In this document: piece after piece, positions 23,944-35,039 of the stretch
Numbering within the stretch: position 1 is the stretch's first letter
Layout of the letters: every line of letters begins with the position of its first letter
Source: Diphasiastrum complanatum
Taxonomy: Eukaryota; Streptophyta; Lycopodiopsida; Lycopodiales; Lycopodiaceae
Direction: 5' to 3'
DNA: 64,000 nt
Assembly (NCBI GenBank): GCA_029204225.1
Contig: CM055092.1
Coordinates: forward strand, 29,314,359 to 29,378,358
Position numbers and translations under genes: made by a program
The notes under the pieces: generated by a model
Told to the model about the DNA's origin: nothing
The model's input: only the letters and a program-made list of their open reading frames with translations
Database searches by the model: none

Positions 23944-26900
23944 ATGACATCTATAAATGCATATCTTTTGGAAACTAATGAAAGGCTCAAAAAAATTAAC
24001 TATTCCATATGGAAAGTTAGAATGGAATCCATCATGATCATGCAAAATCTGATGGAAATTGTAAATGGTAAGGAGGGTGAACCTATTCATCCTCAAGAAA
24101 AAGCCAAATACTTCAAGAGGTGCAATGTTGCACTACATTGCATAAAAATGAATGTTGCAAATGAACTCTTAAGAGAGGTAGGAGATTTCACTTCGGCTCA
24201 AGATGCTTGGGAGACTTTGAAAAAGGTCTATGAATCCAAGAACCAAACTAGAATGTTAGATTTGAAGAATCAAATCTTTAGAAGCTATCAAAAGAAAGGA
24301 GAGAATGGACTAAGCTTTGAATTTGACAATTTGGTTCAGAGATATGCAATTATGGGTAAGCTACCCATACTTGAAGAACTCCAAGGCACACTCATGCCTG
24401 AGGAATCAAGAAGGAGCCAAATGCAAGAGAGGGTGGATAGGCTTTCCATCCAAGGTGGAGATGACCAAGCTCTCTTCACCAAAGGAAAAGGCAAGTCCAA
24501 AGGCAAAGGATCAACATTCAAGAAGTTTTCAAAGCTTGATGATCAAGAAGGACCCTCAAAGGCATCTCCATCAACCACCAAAGTCAAGAAGGACAAATCA
24601 AAGGTGAAGTGCTACTATTGTAGCAAGATGGGGCATTATGCCTTGGAATGCTTCAAGAGGAAGCAAGATCAAAGCCAAGCCAACATGAGCAAAGAGGAGG
24701 AAGAGGAGAGTTCACATGAGGACTCTCTCATGATGTCCATATTTTCCTCAACAAGCTTCAAAGGAGAAGATCCTTGGTGGATTGACTCGGGTGCTAGTTC
24801 ACACATGACTAGCAAAAGGGAGTTTTTCTCTTCTCTTTTATCTTATGATGGACCTATAAAGTCTATCTATATAGCAAATGATGAAGCTTGTCATATTGAA
24901 GGAGTTGGTAGCATTCTCCTTTGCTTAGGATCTTCCAAAAAGATCAACATAGAAGGTGTTTTGTACATTCCTACAATAACAAAGAATCTACTAAGTGTTG
25001 GCCAAATGGTAGACAATGGTTTCAATGTTGACTTTGCTTCAAATGAATGTTTCATCAAGAAGAAGGGTAAGATAGTGGCTAAGGGCACTAGACTTGGCAA
25101 ACTTTATAAGTTGGATGCATTTGTGGATAGTAATGTTGTCATGTTGGCCGAGAAGAGCAAGATATCTACTTCACTTTATGGCACAAAAGACTTGGACATG
25201 TCAACTCGGGTTCCATGGAGACTATGATCAATGAGGAGTATGCTTTAGGCCTACCAAGGTCTATTGGAAAGGAAGACAAGGTTTGTGAAGCTCGTGCTTT
25301 ATCCAAGGCACATAAGAAGGTGTTTCCTAACTCCATCACAAAGTCATCTCATCCTCTTGAGCTCATACACTCGGATGTGCACATTGCTAGCACCAAATCT
25401 AATGGAGGTTCATCCATGTTTTTAACCTTCATTGATGACTACTCAAGATATTGCTGGGTGTTCTTACTTTCCTTCAAGTCTCAAGTATTTGATACTTCTG
25501 TAAAGTTCAAGTTGTTTGTGGAAAAGCATCATAATCATAGCATCAAGATTCTTAGAAGTGACAATGGTGGAGAATTCATCTCCAATGAGTTCAAGGCCTT
25601 TTGTGAGGAGGAAGGGATCAAGAAAGAGACTTCTTGTCCTTACACTCCTCAACAAAATGGAGTTGCTGAAAGAAGGAATAGAACATTATGTGAATGTTCT
25701 AAGGCTTTAAGATTAGATGCTTGTTTGCCCAAATCCTTTTGGGGTGAGTCTCTTGTATGTGCAAACTACTTGATGAATAGGGTGTCTTGCAAAGCAATTG
25801 AAGGCAAAACTCCTTATGAGATGTTGTATGGAAAGAAACCCAATCTTAATCACTTGAAAGTTTTTGGGTGTATATACTATGTGCATGCGCCATTGGAAAC
25901 AAGAACCAAGAAGGATCCATCTTCCACAAGAGAGATCATGCTTGGATATGCTAGCTCAAGCAAGGGATACAAAGTCTATCTCCCATCCTTGAACAAATTT
26001 GTTGTTTCAAGGGATGCTATATTTGATGAACATCATATGCATATGCTTGAAGAAGGCTCAAGTGCTCCAACAATCAAGAAGAAGATGGTCGAGGAGCAAG
26101 ATCTTGGTTTTGAGGAGGAGCTTATGGAGGAGCAAGCACCAAACCCACCTATCACACCAAGGAGATCTTCAAGGGCAAAAGTGGAGCCATATCAAGGCAA
26201 AGGGCAACAAGTTGAGGGTATCTCATCCACTTCTTATGCTTTATCTAGTTTTGAAGAACCATATAATGTTGAAGATGCATTGAACTCCAAAGAATGGTAT
26301 AAAGCTATGTTGGATGAGTATAATGCCTTGATTGAGAATGAAACCTGGTTGCTTGTTGATAGACCTCAAAGGAATGTAATAGGATGCAAGTGGGTCTTCA
26401 AGCTTAAGTTGAATGCAAATTGGAGTGTTAACAAACATAAAGCAAGATTAGTTGCAAAAGGTTATGCTCAAGAGAGAGGGATAGACTATGAGGAAACTTT
26501 TGCACCCGTGGCCAAGATGGTCACAATAAGGCTAATCATTGCACTTTCACCACATTTTGGATGGATCCTATGTCAAATGGATGTCTCTAATGCTTTCTTG
26601 AATGGTGTTTTGGGAAGAGGATATCTATATGGAGCGGCCACAAGGGTTCATCAAGAATGGAATGGAGAACAAAGTATGTCATCTCCAAAGAAGCATCTAT
26701 GGCTTGAAGCAAGCCTCGAGATCTTGGAGATCAAGACTACATTGCTATCTTATTTCACTTTCTTTTGTTCAAAGTGAATATGATCCCACTCTTTACATTA
26801 AGTTTGATGATGTTGGTATTGTACTTTTACTCATTTATGTAGATGACATCATCATTAGTGGAAATAGTGTTGATGGTATTAAAAAAATCAAGATAAATCT

Positions 26901-27787
26901 ATCCTTAGAGTTCAAGATGGTAGATCTAGGGTGTCTTCACTTCATCTTAGGCATAGAGGTACTTAGAGGGTCTGATTTTATCTTTATAAGTCAAGTAAAC
27001 TATGCTCAAAGTCTTTTGAAGAAGTTTAAGATGGAAGTATGCAAAAGTGTTGACACACCAATGGAGCAAGATGTAAAAGTGCCAAATGAAGATGATGCAA
27101 GATCCTTCATGGACATCACTTTGTTTAGGCATCTTAAAGGCTCCTTAATGTGAATCACTATAACTAGACCAGATCTTAGCTTTAGTGTGTGTAGGTTGAG
27201 CAAATCCATGCAAAAGCCATTGAATATCCATTGGAAAAAGGCTAAGAGGACTCTAAGATACATCTCGGATACATTAGATTTTGGGATTCTATATAGAGGA
27301 GATGTGATTAACCTTCATGCATTTAGTGATTCAGATTTTGCAGGGGACAAGAGGGATAGGAGATCAACAAGTGCCTATTCAACTTTCATAGGAGAAGGTG
27401 TGGTTTCATGGCTTTCAAAAAAAGCAAGAAACTATATCTCTATCTTCAACCGAGGCCAAGTACAAAGCTTTGACAACCACTACAAAGGAGGTACTTTGGA
27501 TCAAGAGATTATTGGTGGAGCTAAAGATCATGGATTCAGAGGAGGCACCAATCATCTATAATGACAATATATCAGCCCAACACCTTGCATCTAACCCAAT
27601 CTTCCATGCAAGATCTAAGCACATTGAGATATGCCATCACTTTGTGAGAGAAATGGTGCAAGCCAAGGAGATTGCTTTGGAGCATGTTCCAAGAAATGAA
27701 TGTGTAGCTGATCTACTTACTAAACCTTTTATGAAGTTCAGATCATCACTTGGAGTGATTAGTAAAGCAATGATTGAACCAAGCTAG
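23944..27787 (+). pseudogene. Element D gag-pol, frameshifted
   Basis: Gag starts MTSINAYLLETNERLKK. Compared with B, gag lacks about 40 residues between the ENGLSFEFDN block and the QRYAIMGKL block. A CCHC knuckle (CYYCSKMGHYALEC) and protease (WWIDSGASSHMT) follow. A frameshift near 25150-25180 precedes LWHKRLGHVNSGSMETM. Integrase (SDNGGEF, then QQNGVAERRNRTLCE) and the start of RT run in one frame to about 26610, where a second frameshift occurs. YVDDIIISG follows near 26840. A TGA at 27151-27153 sits where B has a tyrosine. A third shift near 27420, in an A run, precedes RNase H (STEAKYKAL, SKHIEICHHFVRE). The frame ends at 27787, just before the 3' LTR. Confidence 0.9.
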
Positions 27788-27793
27788 ATAGTG

Positions 27794-27801
27794 ACGAGGA
27801 G
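27794..27801 (+). promoter_or_regulatory. Polypurine tract of element D
   Basis: ACGAGGAG directly precedes the 3' LTR and follows the pol stop by only a few bases. It is the expected plus-strand primer position, though short and with one pyrimidine. Confidence 0.65.
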
Positions 27802-28482
27802 TGTTAAAAATTCATGATTCTAGCTTGACTAGTTTTGGTCATATGACTTGTAAATAGTTAGATGGTCATGATGTGGCTTGTCACACGTGCCAAATAGCAT
27901 AGGATTTTATTCATAAGGATGCTCTCAAGTAGACCTAAGTGTTAGAACCTTTGGAATGAGTCCAAATTATGCTTAGATACAAGAGAAAAAAATAGGAGCT
28001 ATTTTTGGTAATTTTTGCATTGTTGAGGGATCTCCAAGATTCCAACCCTAACTTGGTAGGGATGAAAGATCCACCAAAATTATCATTAGGGATAGGTTTA
28101 GGGCTACTAATACCTTCCCAAAACCGTGATGAATCATGTATATATAGGTGATGATATCTCACCAAAATCAATCAAGCAATTTCATGATTTTTCTCTCATA
28201 ATGGTGCAATTGCTCTCTATGTTCATAATTGTTTGAGTTCTTGTGATTACTAATGATTATAGGATTGAATGTAGGTCTGGTGTACAGTACTCAGACTGTG
28301 GGAGGCCATACTTTCACAAGTGTGAAGGCTTCTTCAAGGATTTGGGCCATTTAGTGAGGTTCAAGCATAGATTTTTGATGGATTTTGATGGTCCAACTTG
28401 TGCTAATCTTATGAGATCATAATATATTGTTTTCCTCATCATTTCAAGTGTTTTAGGATCCTTATTTGCTTTAATTTTTACA
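27802..28482 (+). repeat. 3' LTR of element D (681 bp)
   Basis: Starts TGTTAAAAATTCATG and ends TTTTTACA. It aligns along its whole length with the 5' LTR, with about 25 differences by eye, several of them C/T or G/A changes. It is followed by the second CTTCC duplication at 28483-28487. Confidence 0.95.
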
Positions 28483-28487
28483 CTTCC
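28483..28487. repeat. Target-site duplication CTTCC, right
   Basis: Partner of 22467-22471. Removing 22472-28487 restores collinearity of B-old with element B around the pre-integrase zinc region. Confidence 0.9.
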
Positions 28488-29797
28488 TAGCCATTACCTC
28501 CAATGACTTGAAGTTGAGGTGTCCCATCATTTTATGCCAAACCTCTTGAATAGATATTTGCTTTCGTGCAACACATCCAACTTGGTTAGCAATAACACAA
28601 GCATCTAGTTTGAAAAACTTCCCTTGTCTTACCCTTCCTTTTGATCAAACAAGCATCTCCATCAAACTCCACCTTGAGGCCTTTACTTAGCATCTGACTC
28701 ACACTAAGCAAATTCTTGGTAATAGATGGACTAAACAAGACATCATCCAAATGAAGATTTCTATTTGTAGAGAGAGAAATAGGAATTGTGCCAATCCCTT
28801 TAATTGCACACTCATCATCATTGGCCATGTAGATCACCCTCTTGTCATCTCCATATGCCAACAAAGAAGTGAAGTACTCTTTGTAAAAGGTCATGTGTGA
28901 ACTTGCTCCACTATCAATCCACCAAGGATCTAGATCTCCATCATTAGACCATCCTCATCAAGAGTAAGATTACCTTTATTGTCTCCTTGATCTCTCTTTT
29001 TCTTGTAGCACTCACTTGCAAAGTGTCCTTTGATGCCACAATAGAAGCACGTGAGATTTGATCTATCCTTCTTTTTTGCCACTTGAAGAAGCATCCACTT
29101 AATCTTGCCCTTTAGACCACTTACTTTTGGCTTTGCCCCCGACATTTGCCCTTTGTGAACATAGCATCCTCTTGAAGTGTCGATGTAGATCCACCTCTTG
29201 CTTGAAGCCTATATTCTTCATTAATCAAGATCTCTTGAAGATCCATCAAACTTGGCAAAGTTTTTTGAATAGCAATACTTTGAACAATGTTAGCATGAGC
29301 ATCCAAAAAGCCATTAAAAGTCACTTGAATAAGCTCTCCTTCCTTAATGCTTTCATCAATGCAAGCCAACTCATCATTCAATGCTTTCATCCTCAAAAAA
29401 AAAGTACTTGGACTTTCTTCATTTTTTTGCAAACAAAAAAAAATTGCCTTCTTAGAGTCAACACTCTAGAAGTAGACTTGGATTCATAAAGCTTCTTCGA
29501 TGAATTCCAAGCTTCCAAAGATGATGTGCACTTACCAACTTCCTTGAGAAGCTCATTGGTAACATTCATCGTTATCATGTGTAGAGCCTTCTTGGCCCTC
29601 TTGTCATACCTCACTTGATCTTGTTGTGTTGCTGGTCTCTCCTCCAAACCTACAACAATATCCAAAACATCATTCATCTCGAGAAGTGACTCCATCCTCA
29701 CTTTCCACAATGAATAGTTACCTGAGGTAAGCCTATCATTGGCTTCCAACATGACTCCAATGCCATGTAGCAATGACCTGATCTTCTTTTTCAACAT
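28488..29797 (-). pseudogene. B-old gag and protease region
   Basis: The minus-strand gag opens near 29797 (SLLHGIGVMLEANDRLTSGN). It continues through LWKVRMESLLEMNDVLDI, a frame change in an A-rich run near 29400-29430, and GELIQVTFNGFLDAHANIVQ to a knuckle at about 29045-29000 (CFYCGIKGHFASEC). A protease remnant (28940-28870) and the downstream segment (NRNLHLDDVLFSPSITKNLL) follow. The sequence closely parallels element B but is frameshifted at several points. It represents a diverged, older member of the B family. Confidence 0.85.
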
Positions 29798-29984
29798 GTT
29801 TCAATGCACAAAGCACTACTATGAACAACAACAAATGCTTTCAAAATAAATCACCAAGATTTAAAATTCTCTCACAAATTCTCTTCTAGCACTTATACCA
29901 AGCAAATCAACGCATAGAATCATGGAATTTTGATCAACCTATGATCTATCCTCAATCTAATGACTTTTGCCACTTCCTAAGATT

Positions 29985-30070
29985 ACCCAACGGGGTTGGC
30001 TCAACTGGTTAGCTTGGCATCCAAAGTTTCTTTGGTCCCAGGTTCGAGCCTCCCCTTGGAAACCAAGAAG
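29985..30070 (+). mobile_element. tRNA-derived SINE, copy 1
   Basis: An 86-bp insertion carries internal RNA polymerase III promoter boxes: an A-box-like TGGCTCAACTGGTTAG and a B box GGTTCGAGCC. A 14-bp direct repeat, CACTTCCTAAGATT, flanks it at 29971-29984 and 30071-30084. Element B at about 53111-53130 has the uninterrupted site, so this is an insertion into the B-old leader. A second copy of the family is at 56055-56152 (minus). It is very short, little more than a tRNA-like head with an A-rich tail (GGAAACCAAGAAG). It is not a functional tRNA gene. Confidence 0.85.
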
Positions 30071-30287
30071 CACTTCCTAAGATTGAAACACACTTAAATA
30101 AAGTCCAGCAACCTCACTATCTAGATATTCAATCAAAATTAGGGTTTTGACAACATCACAAAAAATTGACTATTCCAAATCTACATGCAAATTTTTGGTG
30201 TAGAATCCCCTCTTGCATGCTCTAGCCTTGATATCTTCACCAAATCATTGATAGATCTGATTTCCTCCTTCATAACCTGAAAGACAA

Positions 30288-30299
30288 GCCTTGATACCA
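30288..30299 (-). promoter_or_regulatory. Primer-binding site of B-old
   Basis: The minus strand reads TGGTATCAAGGC, two bases off the canonical TGGTATCAGAGC, directly abutting the LTR at 30300. The mismatches fit an old, decayed copy. Confidence 0.75.
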
Positions 30300-30924
30300 T
30301 GTGAAAGTTTCCAATCAACTTGAAAGATCTTTGGTTAAAAAGAGAAATACACTACCAATCTCACCGATGTAGAAAAAAATCGGCATCTACATACAAAATG
30401 AGATGCAAACACTAATAGAACTTGATCAAACTTGAATAAAATGAGAAAGTATTGTTGATGTCCATACAAAACTAACAAGCTACTATATTTCACACGCGTG
30501 GATCCGAAAATAGCAATTATAAATCATTCTACACATAAAATTGCATGCAATCACAAGCATAATGCACCAATGGATAGTAGAACCCAAGAGAACCATGTAG
30601 AAGCATGAAATGAGATAGAGAAGAGAGAAGATCACTCTCTCCATGAGTTACATCCTTTTATAACAGGTCCAAATCCTATTTGGCCACTTGGCTTTCCCTC
30701 CAAAATTCTAACCCTACTATTTTTGGGTCTAGATTCAAATTCAAATTTGAATCTACTCAAACTTGCCTTCTAACTTTCCCACAGTTTCAAAAAGTGTTTA
30801 TTCAAATGACATTTAGACTAATGAACTTTGAAAAGTCAATCTCTAAGTCTAAAAACAAAGTTGGCCTCAATATGGCAAATATGAATATATCACAAATATG
30901 ATCAAACTAGTTGAATCTTTCACA
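30300..30924 (-). repeat. 5' LTR of B-old (625 bp)
   Basis: Starts TGTGAAAGTTTCC beside the PBS and ends GAATCTTTCACA, giving TG...CA ends. It contains a damaged form of the shared palindrome (TTCACACGCGTGG, near 30489). The five bases beyond the right edge are CCAAG. The 3' LTR and its duplication are lost, because the element is truncated near 22229. Confidence 0.7.
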
Positions 30925-31499
30925 CCAAGCTACTAAAGGAGATTGTTCCAAGAAAAATGAAAGACAAATTTTTGGATTCCACAGCTCAATCAGTATATTA
31001 TAGCACATATCTATAGGTCAAGTTGGAGTCGAGTGATTGGGCAGTATGCAGAAGCTCAAGAACTCGACAAATAGAGCTCGACGCATTATTATATGCTAAA
31101 TTGCAGAATGCACCAGAATAAAGACATTTCTTTGTACCAATGTTTGATTGTATAAAGAATATATTAACACAATGACATTTGTTTTGGGACTTTGACCCAA
31201 AAAAGAGTAACCTTTTTCGGTATTTTTTAATTGTCCTGGTTTTAGGCCAAAATCATGGTTTTTTTTAAGAATTCTCTAACTTGCAATTAAAAAAAATGTT
31301 AAAAAATTTCTATTTTAATGAAGCATTGCAGGTTTTTTTTTTTTGCAAATTTCATAAAACCATCATAATTACATACCACATAACATTTCAAGACAACACA
31401 TGATTTTTGAAAGTCCAAACGCCATTAAAATACAAAAGGGCTTAAATTATATTATACATATATTTTTTTCAAAGTACATTTTCTAAGAAATTTTCACTG
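30925..31499. other. A/T-rich spacer
   Basis: No gene is seen. There are poly-T and poly-A runs near 31230-31340. It lies between the B-old LTR and the C-terminal end of the family U relic, and may be that relic's 3' flank. Confidence 0.4.
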
Positions 31500-32532
31500 A
31501 TGCCTCTCAATTCAGACCTTGACATATTTTGAAGACTCTCGTATTTAGCCGATGAGGTGGAAGACTAGTCTTCTTCGTCAGAGTTGACTCGCATATTGTC
31601 CTCAGAATTCGCGTCCAACGTTGATAAAAAAAGACCTTGTAAGTCAGCTTTTCTCTGTTGTTGACGAGTTGACAACGATGGTTGTCTCATTAATCCAAGT
31701 CGTTCATTCAGTATGGCTATAGTTGACTTTCATAGATGATTGGTCATTGTTAACTCAAAATTAAAAGCCAAAACATATACATCTTGTAAATTCAAATCAT
31801 CAACCTTCGATTGGTTCTTTGGCAATCATTTTCTCTTGCCCTTTGGATATACTTGCAACATTTCAAGTTCATACCTTCCCAAAAATGCATTCGTGGAAGT
31901 GGTGCACAACCAATGCACATGTAGTACTTTTGTCTGATTGCTATTTTGAATGAAACCAAGTACTTTGGCAATTTGGCAATCCAAAATGGATATCCTTCAT
32001 TGTTTTTTGAAGCTAGAAGTGCAACAAGGCTTCCAATTCGCCACTTCATTTTTGCAACTTTTACACTTTGCCTATTCTTCCTTGAGCGCACATAAATTTC
32101 ATGTTCTTCACCTTGCACAAGCTCCAAGAAATCATTATCTCGAGGTAATTTGAAGGTTTGACAATTGTAGTTGAAGTTCCTAATTTATGAGGCCAATGAA
32201 ATTCTTCAATTATTGATGTGTGTTCAAGATTGAGCAAACTGATTTTTTGTTCCTTGAAAAAGTCCATCCACCAATGCTGATCAAACTCATCAAAAAAGAG
32301 ATAAGTTGCTTGAATACTTGATTCCAAAAAATTTAATGAGGCAAATGGGTCAACCTCACGATGCTCTCTTTGTGCTTTTTCTTCTTCTAGCATGGACTTC
32401 AAGGGAGACAATGTAGCAAGCTTGATTTGACCAGATGGCATATTGAGCAAAAATTGTACTCCTTTAACAGGTAACCGTGAAGCTAAACTTGAAAATTGTT
32501 TGCCCCATAGCAATGTGATGCCAGTTTCATTA
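31500..32532 (-). pseudogene. Unrecognised protein family U, copy 2
   Basis: On the minus strand, blocks run from GITLLWGKQFSSLASRLPVK (32513 downwards) through EEKAQREHREVDPFASLNFL, FFDEFDQHWWMDFFKEQ, KWRIGSLVALLASKNNEGYP, FWIAKL and YYMCIGCAPLPRMHFWEG. After a break, STIAILNERLGLMRQPS, a poly-E/D stretch with a stop, and SELRGISENFLEN close the frame near 31500. Each block pairs with the 6100-7249 copy. The middle part, an aromatic/basic GSLVALLASK segment followed by a small Cys pair, could be a compact chromatin- or nucleic-acid-binding fold, but that is only a guess. The frame begins where the inverted-repeat arm at 32533 starts. Confidence 0.6.
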
Positions 32533-34290
32533 CGACATATGCTACCGTGTGAAGTGAAATAGGGTCCAATAGTGAATAAGTACCATGTTTATTTACATAG
32601 AAGCTAAAGAAAAATGTTGCAAATTCACTTCAAATTGTGGTATCAAACAAATGTTTGTAGCATCCAAGCAAACACATCCATGAAATCTTCAATCAAATGT
32701 TTTTAGAAATCAGAAGATCTACTTTTTAAAAAAACTCAAGAAGGTCAACCAAGTCAAGCAATGCACAAAACTAAAGAGCTACAATATTACATGCGTATCA
32801 AAAGATATATTGTTCAATGTTCAATAATGTTACGAATAGCTCACACATAAATGAATCAAGATGAAATTACATCTGCTAGGACTAAATCATTTCTGCAATC
32901 TAGTATGTACAAATTGACATTGCTTGTATAAACTTCACAATTGATAGATCATAGCCATATAGTTATTTCCAAATCAGAGCCAAATCTTGCTTGTAAATTT
33001 GTTGTAGCAGTGATTACGATTGCGACAGGATCGTGGATTGCTTCTCGGTTACGATATGAATTGAAGTCGCTTCTTGATGAAATCATTCATTGTCTGTTAC
33101 ATGCGATAGCATTTCGATTATGGTCTCGGCCAATCCCTTGATGACATGTGCTAGCCTCAAATTCCTCAAATTCTTTATTTCAATGTTGCCTTTATTTTGC
33201 AAGCATATGGAAGGGAACATACGAAGATACCATTGCTATGAAATTTTTTCATATATTTTGATACCCTTTTCATACGTAACTTTATTGAATAACAACATGT
33301 AACTTTATTAAATAACAACAATTTGGTATTGTATCAAAAAAGCCTTGCCATGTCATATTAGCATAATTTATTTTATGTCAATCTAACAATCTTAGCATTA
33401 TGGGAAGGCATTCATGACATAATATGATTTGGTATTGTATCAAAAAAGCTTTGCCATGTCATATTAGCGTACTTTTATCTTATGTCAATCCAACAATTTT
33501 AGCATTATGGGAAGGCATTCACAACAAAATATGAGAATAATAAGTTGAACTTTTTGTATAGATGAAAATGATGTGTATGATAAATTTTAAAAAATGTGTG
33601 GAATACTATTTTGTGCAATGAATTTATATTCTGATTTTGAAATATGAGCATGATTTTCATAAGTTTGTATTTTATATTGATAAAATTGATATCAGCTTGT
33701 TATAAGATTTGAGTAGACTTTTAAAACTTACAACAAATTGATAATATTTGTTGATGATTACAGTTTTATTGTATTAGACAACATAATCAACCAAACAAAA
33801 TTGTTGTAGACTATATGGTATACAAAATTTTGAGAAAAGAAGTAGTCTATGTGGGATTGATTATTACTATATAAGTGATTGTTGAAATATCATATCACTA
33901 AGCATTGACTTTGTAAACCACTTTATAATATGAGAAGTTTAAGATCATGTCGATTTGATAGAAATAGAAGTCATGATATGAGGTAGAAAAATGTAAGGAA
34001 AAAACTTGTTACTTGGTGAAAGGAAGAAGTTGTTTACAGATTAGATGCAACGATGTTATGCAAATAAAAGAATTGGAGAGGGATGTGGGGAGACATCAAA
34101 GACACTTGGAGATGCAACATATGCTTCAAATATAATTCTTCAAATGCATGTGGGTGAATCAATCTTAAGGGAATTGTAAATATTCATTAACCTCTTTCAC
34201 TCCATTCTCCATCAACACTTGAACGCTCCACCCTGGCGCATCCTCTGTGTGCTTTAATGTCTGTCTGTTTTTGCAAGGGCCATGGCCAAC
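32533..34290. repeat. Inverted repeat arm 1 (partner 54668-56717)
   Basis: This 1.76-kb stretch matches, in reverse complement, most of 54668-56717. Matching landmarks are AGCATATGTCG at one end and GGGCCATGGCCAAC near the other. The arms are 20 kb apart with everything in between inverted relative to each copy. The arm is non-coding. It differs from the partner by a 106-bp tandem duplication (33322-33532), and lacks the partner's SINE and hairpin insertions. Confidence 0.85.
33322..33532. repeat. Tandem duplication, two units of about 106 bp
   Basis: Unit 1 (33322-33427) and unit 2 (33428-33532) both begin TTTGGTATTGTATCAAAAA and contain GCATTATGGGAAGGCATTC. They differ at several positions. 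The partner arm near 55740-55830 has a single unit, so the duplication is specific to this arm or was lost from the other. Confidence 0.85.
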
Positions 34291-34299
34291 AGAGCAAAG

Positions 34300-34845
34300 A
34301 GAGTAAAAAGATTTCAGATAGTCCCTCTTGACAAGTCAAGACCAAACCCTTTGAACCCTTCAATTCATAGCATAACAGGTAAAAATAAAGCTGCATAATG
34401 TCTTACAGTACATAGTACCATAAAGCAAAGCAAGTTTTAGGACACCCAGCTGTTACCTACCACCATCCCACAAAACACAACCACACGAGTTAGTTACCTT
34501 GAGGAAGACAGGTGTCATAGCTGAGCATCAGTTGCTATCCATGTTCGAAACAAGATTCACTACTTTATCAACAAGTTTGTAGTTATACGTGATACATCCA
34601 ATCTTTCCTATCATGCAGTTTATACTTAGCAATACATTCTGCCCTTTTTACGAAACCGTATCAGGGCAGAAGCCATACTGATCAGCATAAGAGTTACAAT
34701 AATGTATTAAAAAAACTTTTTTAATTTACCACGTAAGAAGCCATTTTGCAATGCACGAATGAAACAACTTTTGACACTAAGTATCATTGCTAGGTACTAG
34801 GGCAGATCTGTGTCATACCAGGCCCAAGGACCTCCCATGTATTAG
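34300..34845. repeat. Dispersed repeat, copy 1 (partner 39715-40100)
   Basis: The first 400 bp match 39715-40100 in the same orientation, with landmarks CCTCTTGACAA, ACCATCCCACAAAAC, GAGGAAGACAGGTGTCA and CCATACTGATCAGC. No coding frame is conserved. A later word, GCAGATCTGTGTCAT near 34803, also recurs near 40453. It may be the 3' end of a longer retroelement, since the partner copy starts right beside a (GA)n array. Confidence 0.65.
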
Positions 34846-35022
34846 AAATCTACAGGATCAGAGAGCTGAGCTCTGATACCATGTAGAAAATCGGTGGAAA
34901 TGTGGTGCAGTGGAAGTGGAGTAGGTGGTGTAGTGGATCAGAAGTGCAGTGGTTACCAGCAATGCATTCAAGATGAATCGAATACCAAATGCACAGTAGA
35001 ACTGATCATGTAGACAAAACTT
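34846..35022 (-). repeat. Terminal repeat of copia relic H, left copy
   Basis: This matches 37336-37515 in direct orientation, from AGAAATCTACAGGATCAGAG to GTAGACAAAACTT. It sits at the 3' side of minus-strand element H. Oddly, the repeat itself contains a PBS-like word (TGGTATCAGAGC on the minus strand) at 34870-34881. After 35022 the sequence passes directly into integrase-like coding sequence, so this LTR copy is truncated or rearranged. Confidence 0.6.
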
Positions 35023-35039
35023 GTTTAGAACTGCAAGTT

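Larger units (their letters stand above)
22472..28482 (+). mobile_element. Copia element D, full length (about 6.0 kb)
   Basis: LTRs at 22472-23153 and 27802-28482 bound a gag-pol region. The element has a perfect PBS, a short polypurine tract before the 3' LTR, and CTTCC duplications on both sides. It is inserted in the integrase region of B-old, antiparallel to it. By eye the two LTRs differ at roughly 25 positions (about 3.5-4%), so the insertion is clearly older than element B's. Its coding region carries several frameshifts and one nonsense codon, so it is not autonomous now. Confidence 0.95.

Noticed and set aside
29985-30070. A tRNA gene.
   Set aside because: The A and B boxes are present, but no complete cloverleaf with matching acceptor arm can be drawn. 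The direct repeats and empty site show that it is a SINE insertion.
33322-33532. A CRISPR-like or satellite array.
   Set aside because: There are only two units, directly adjacent with no spacer. It is a simple tandem duplication in a plant repeat.
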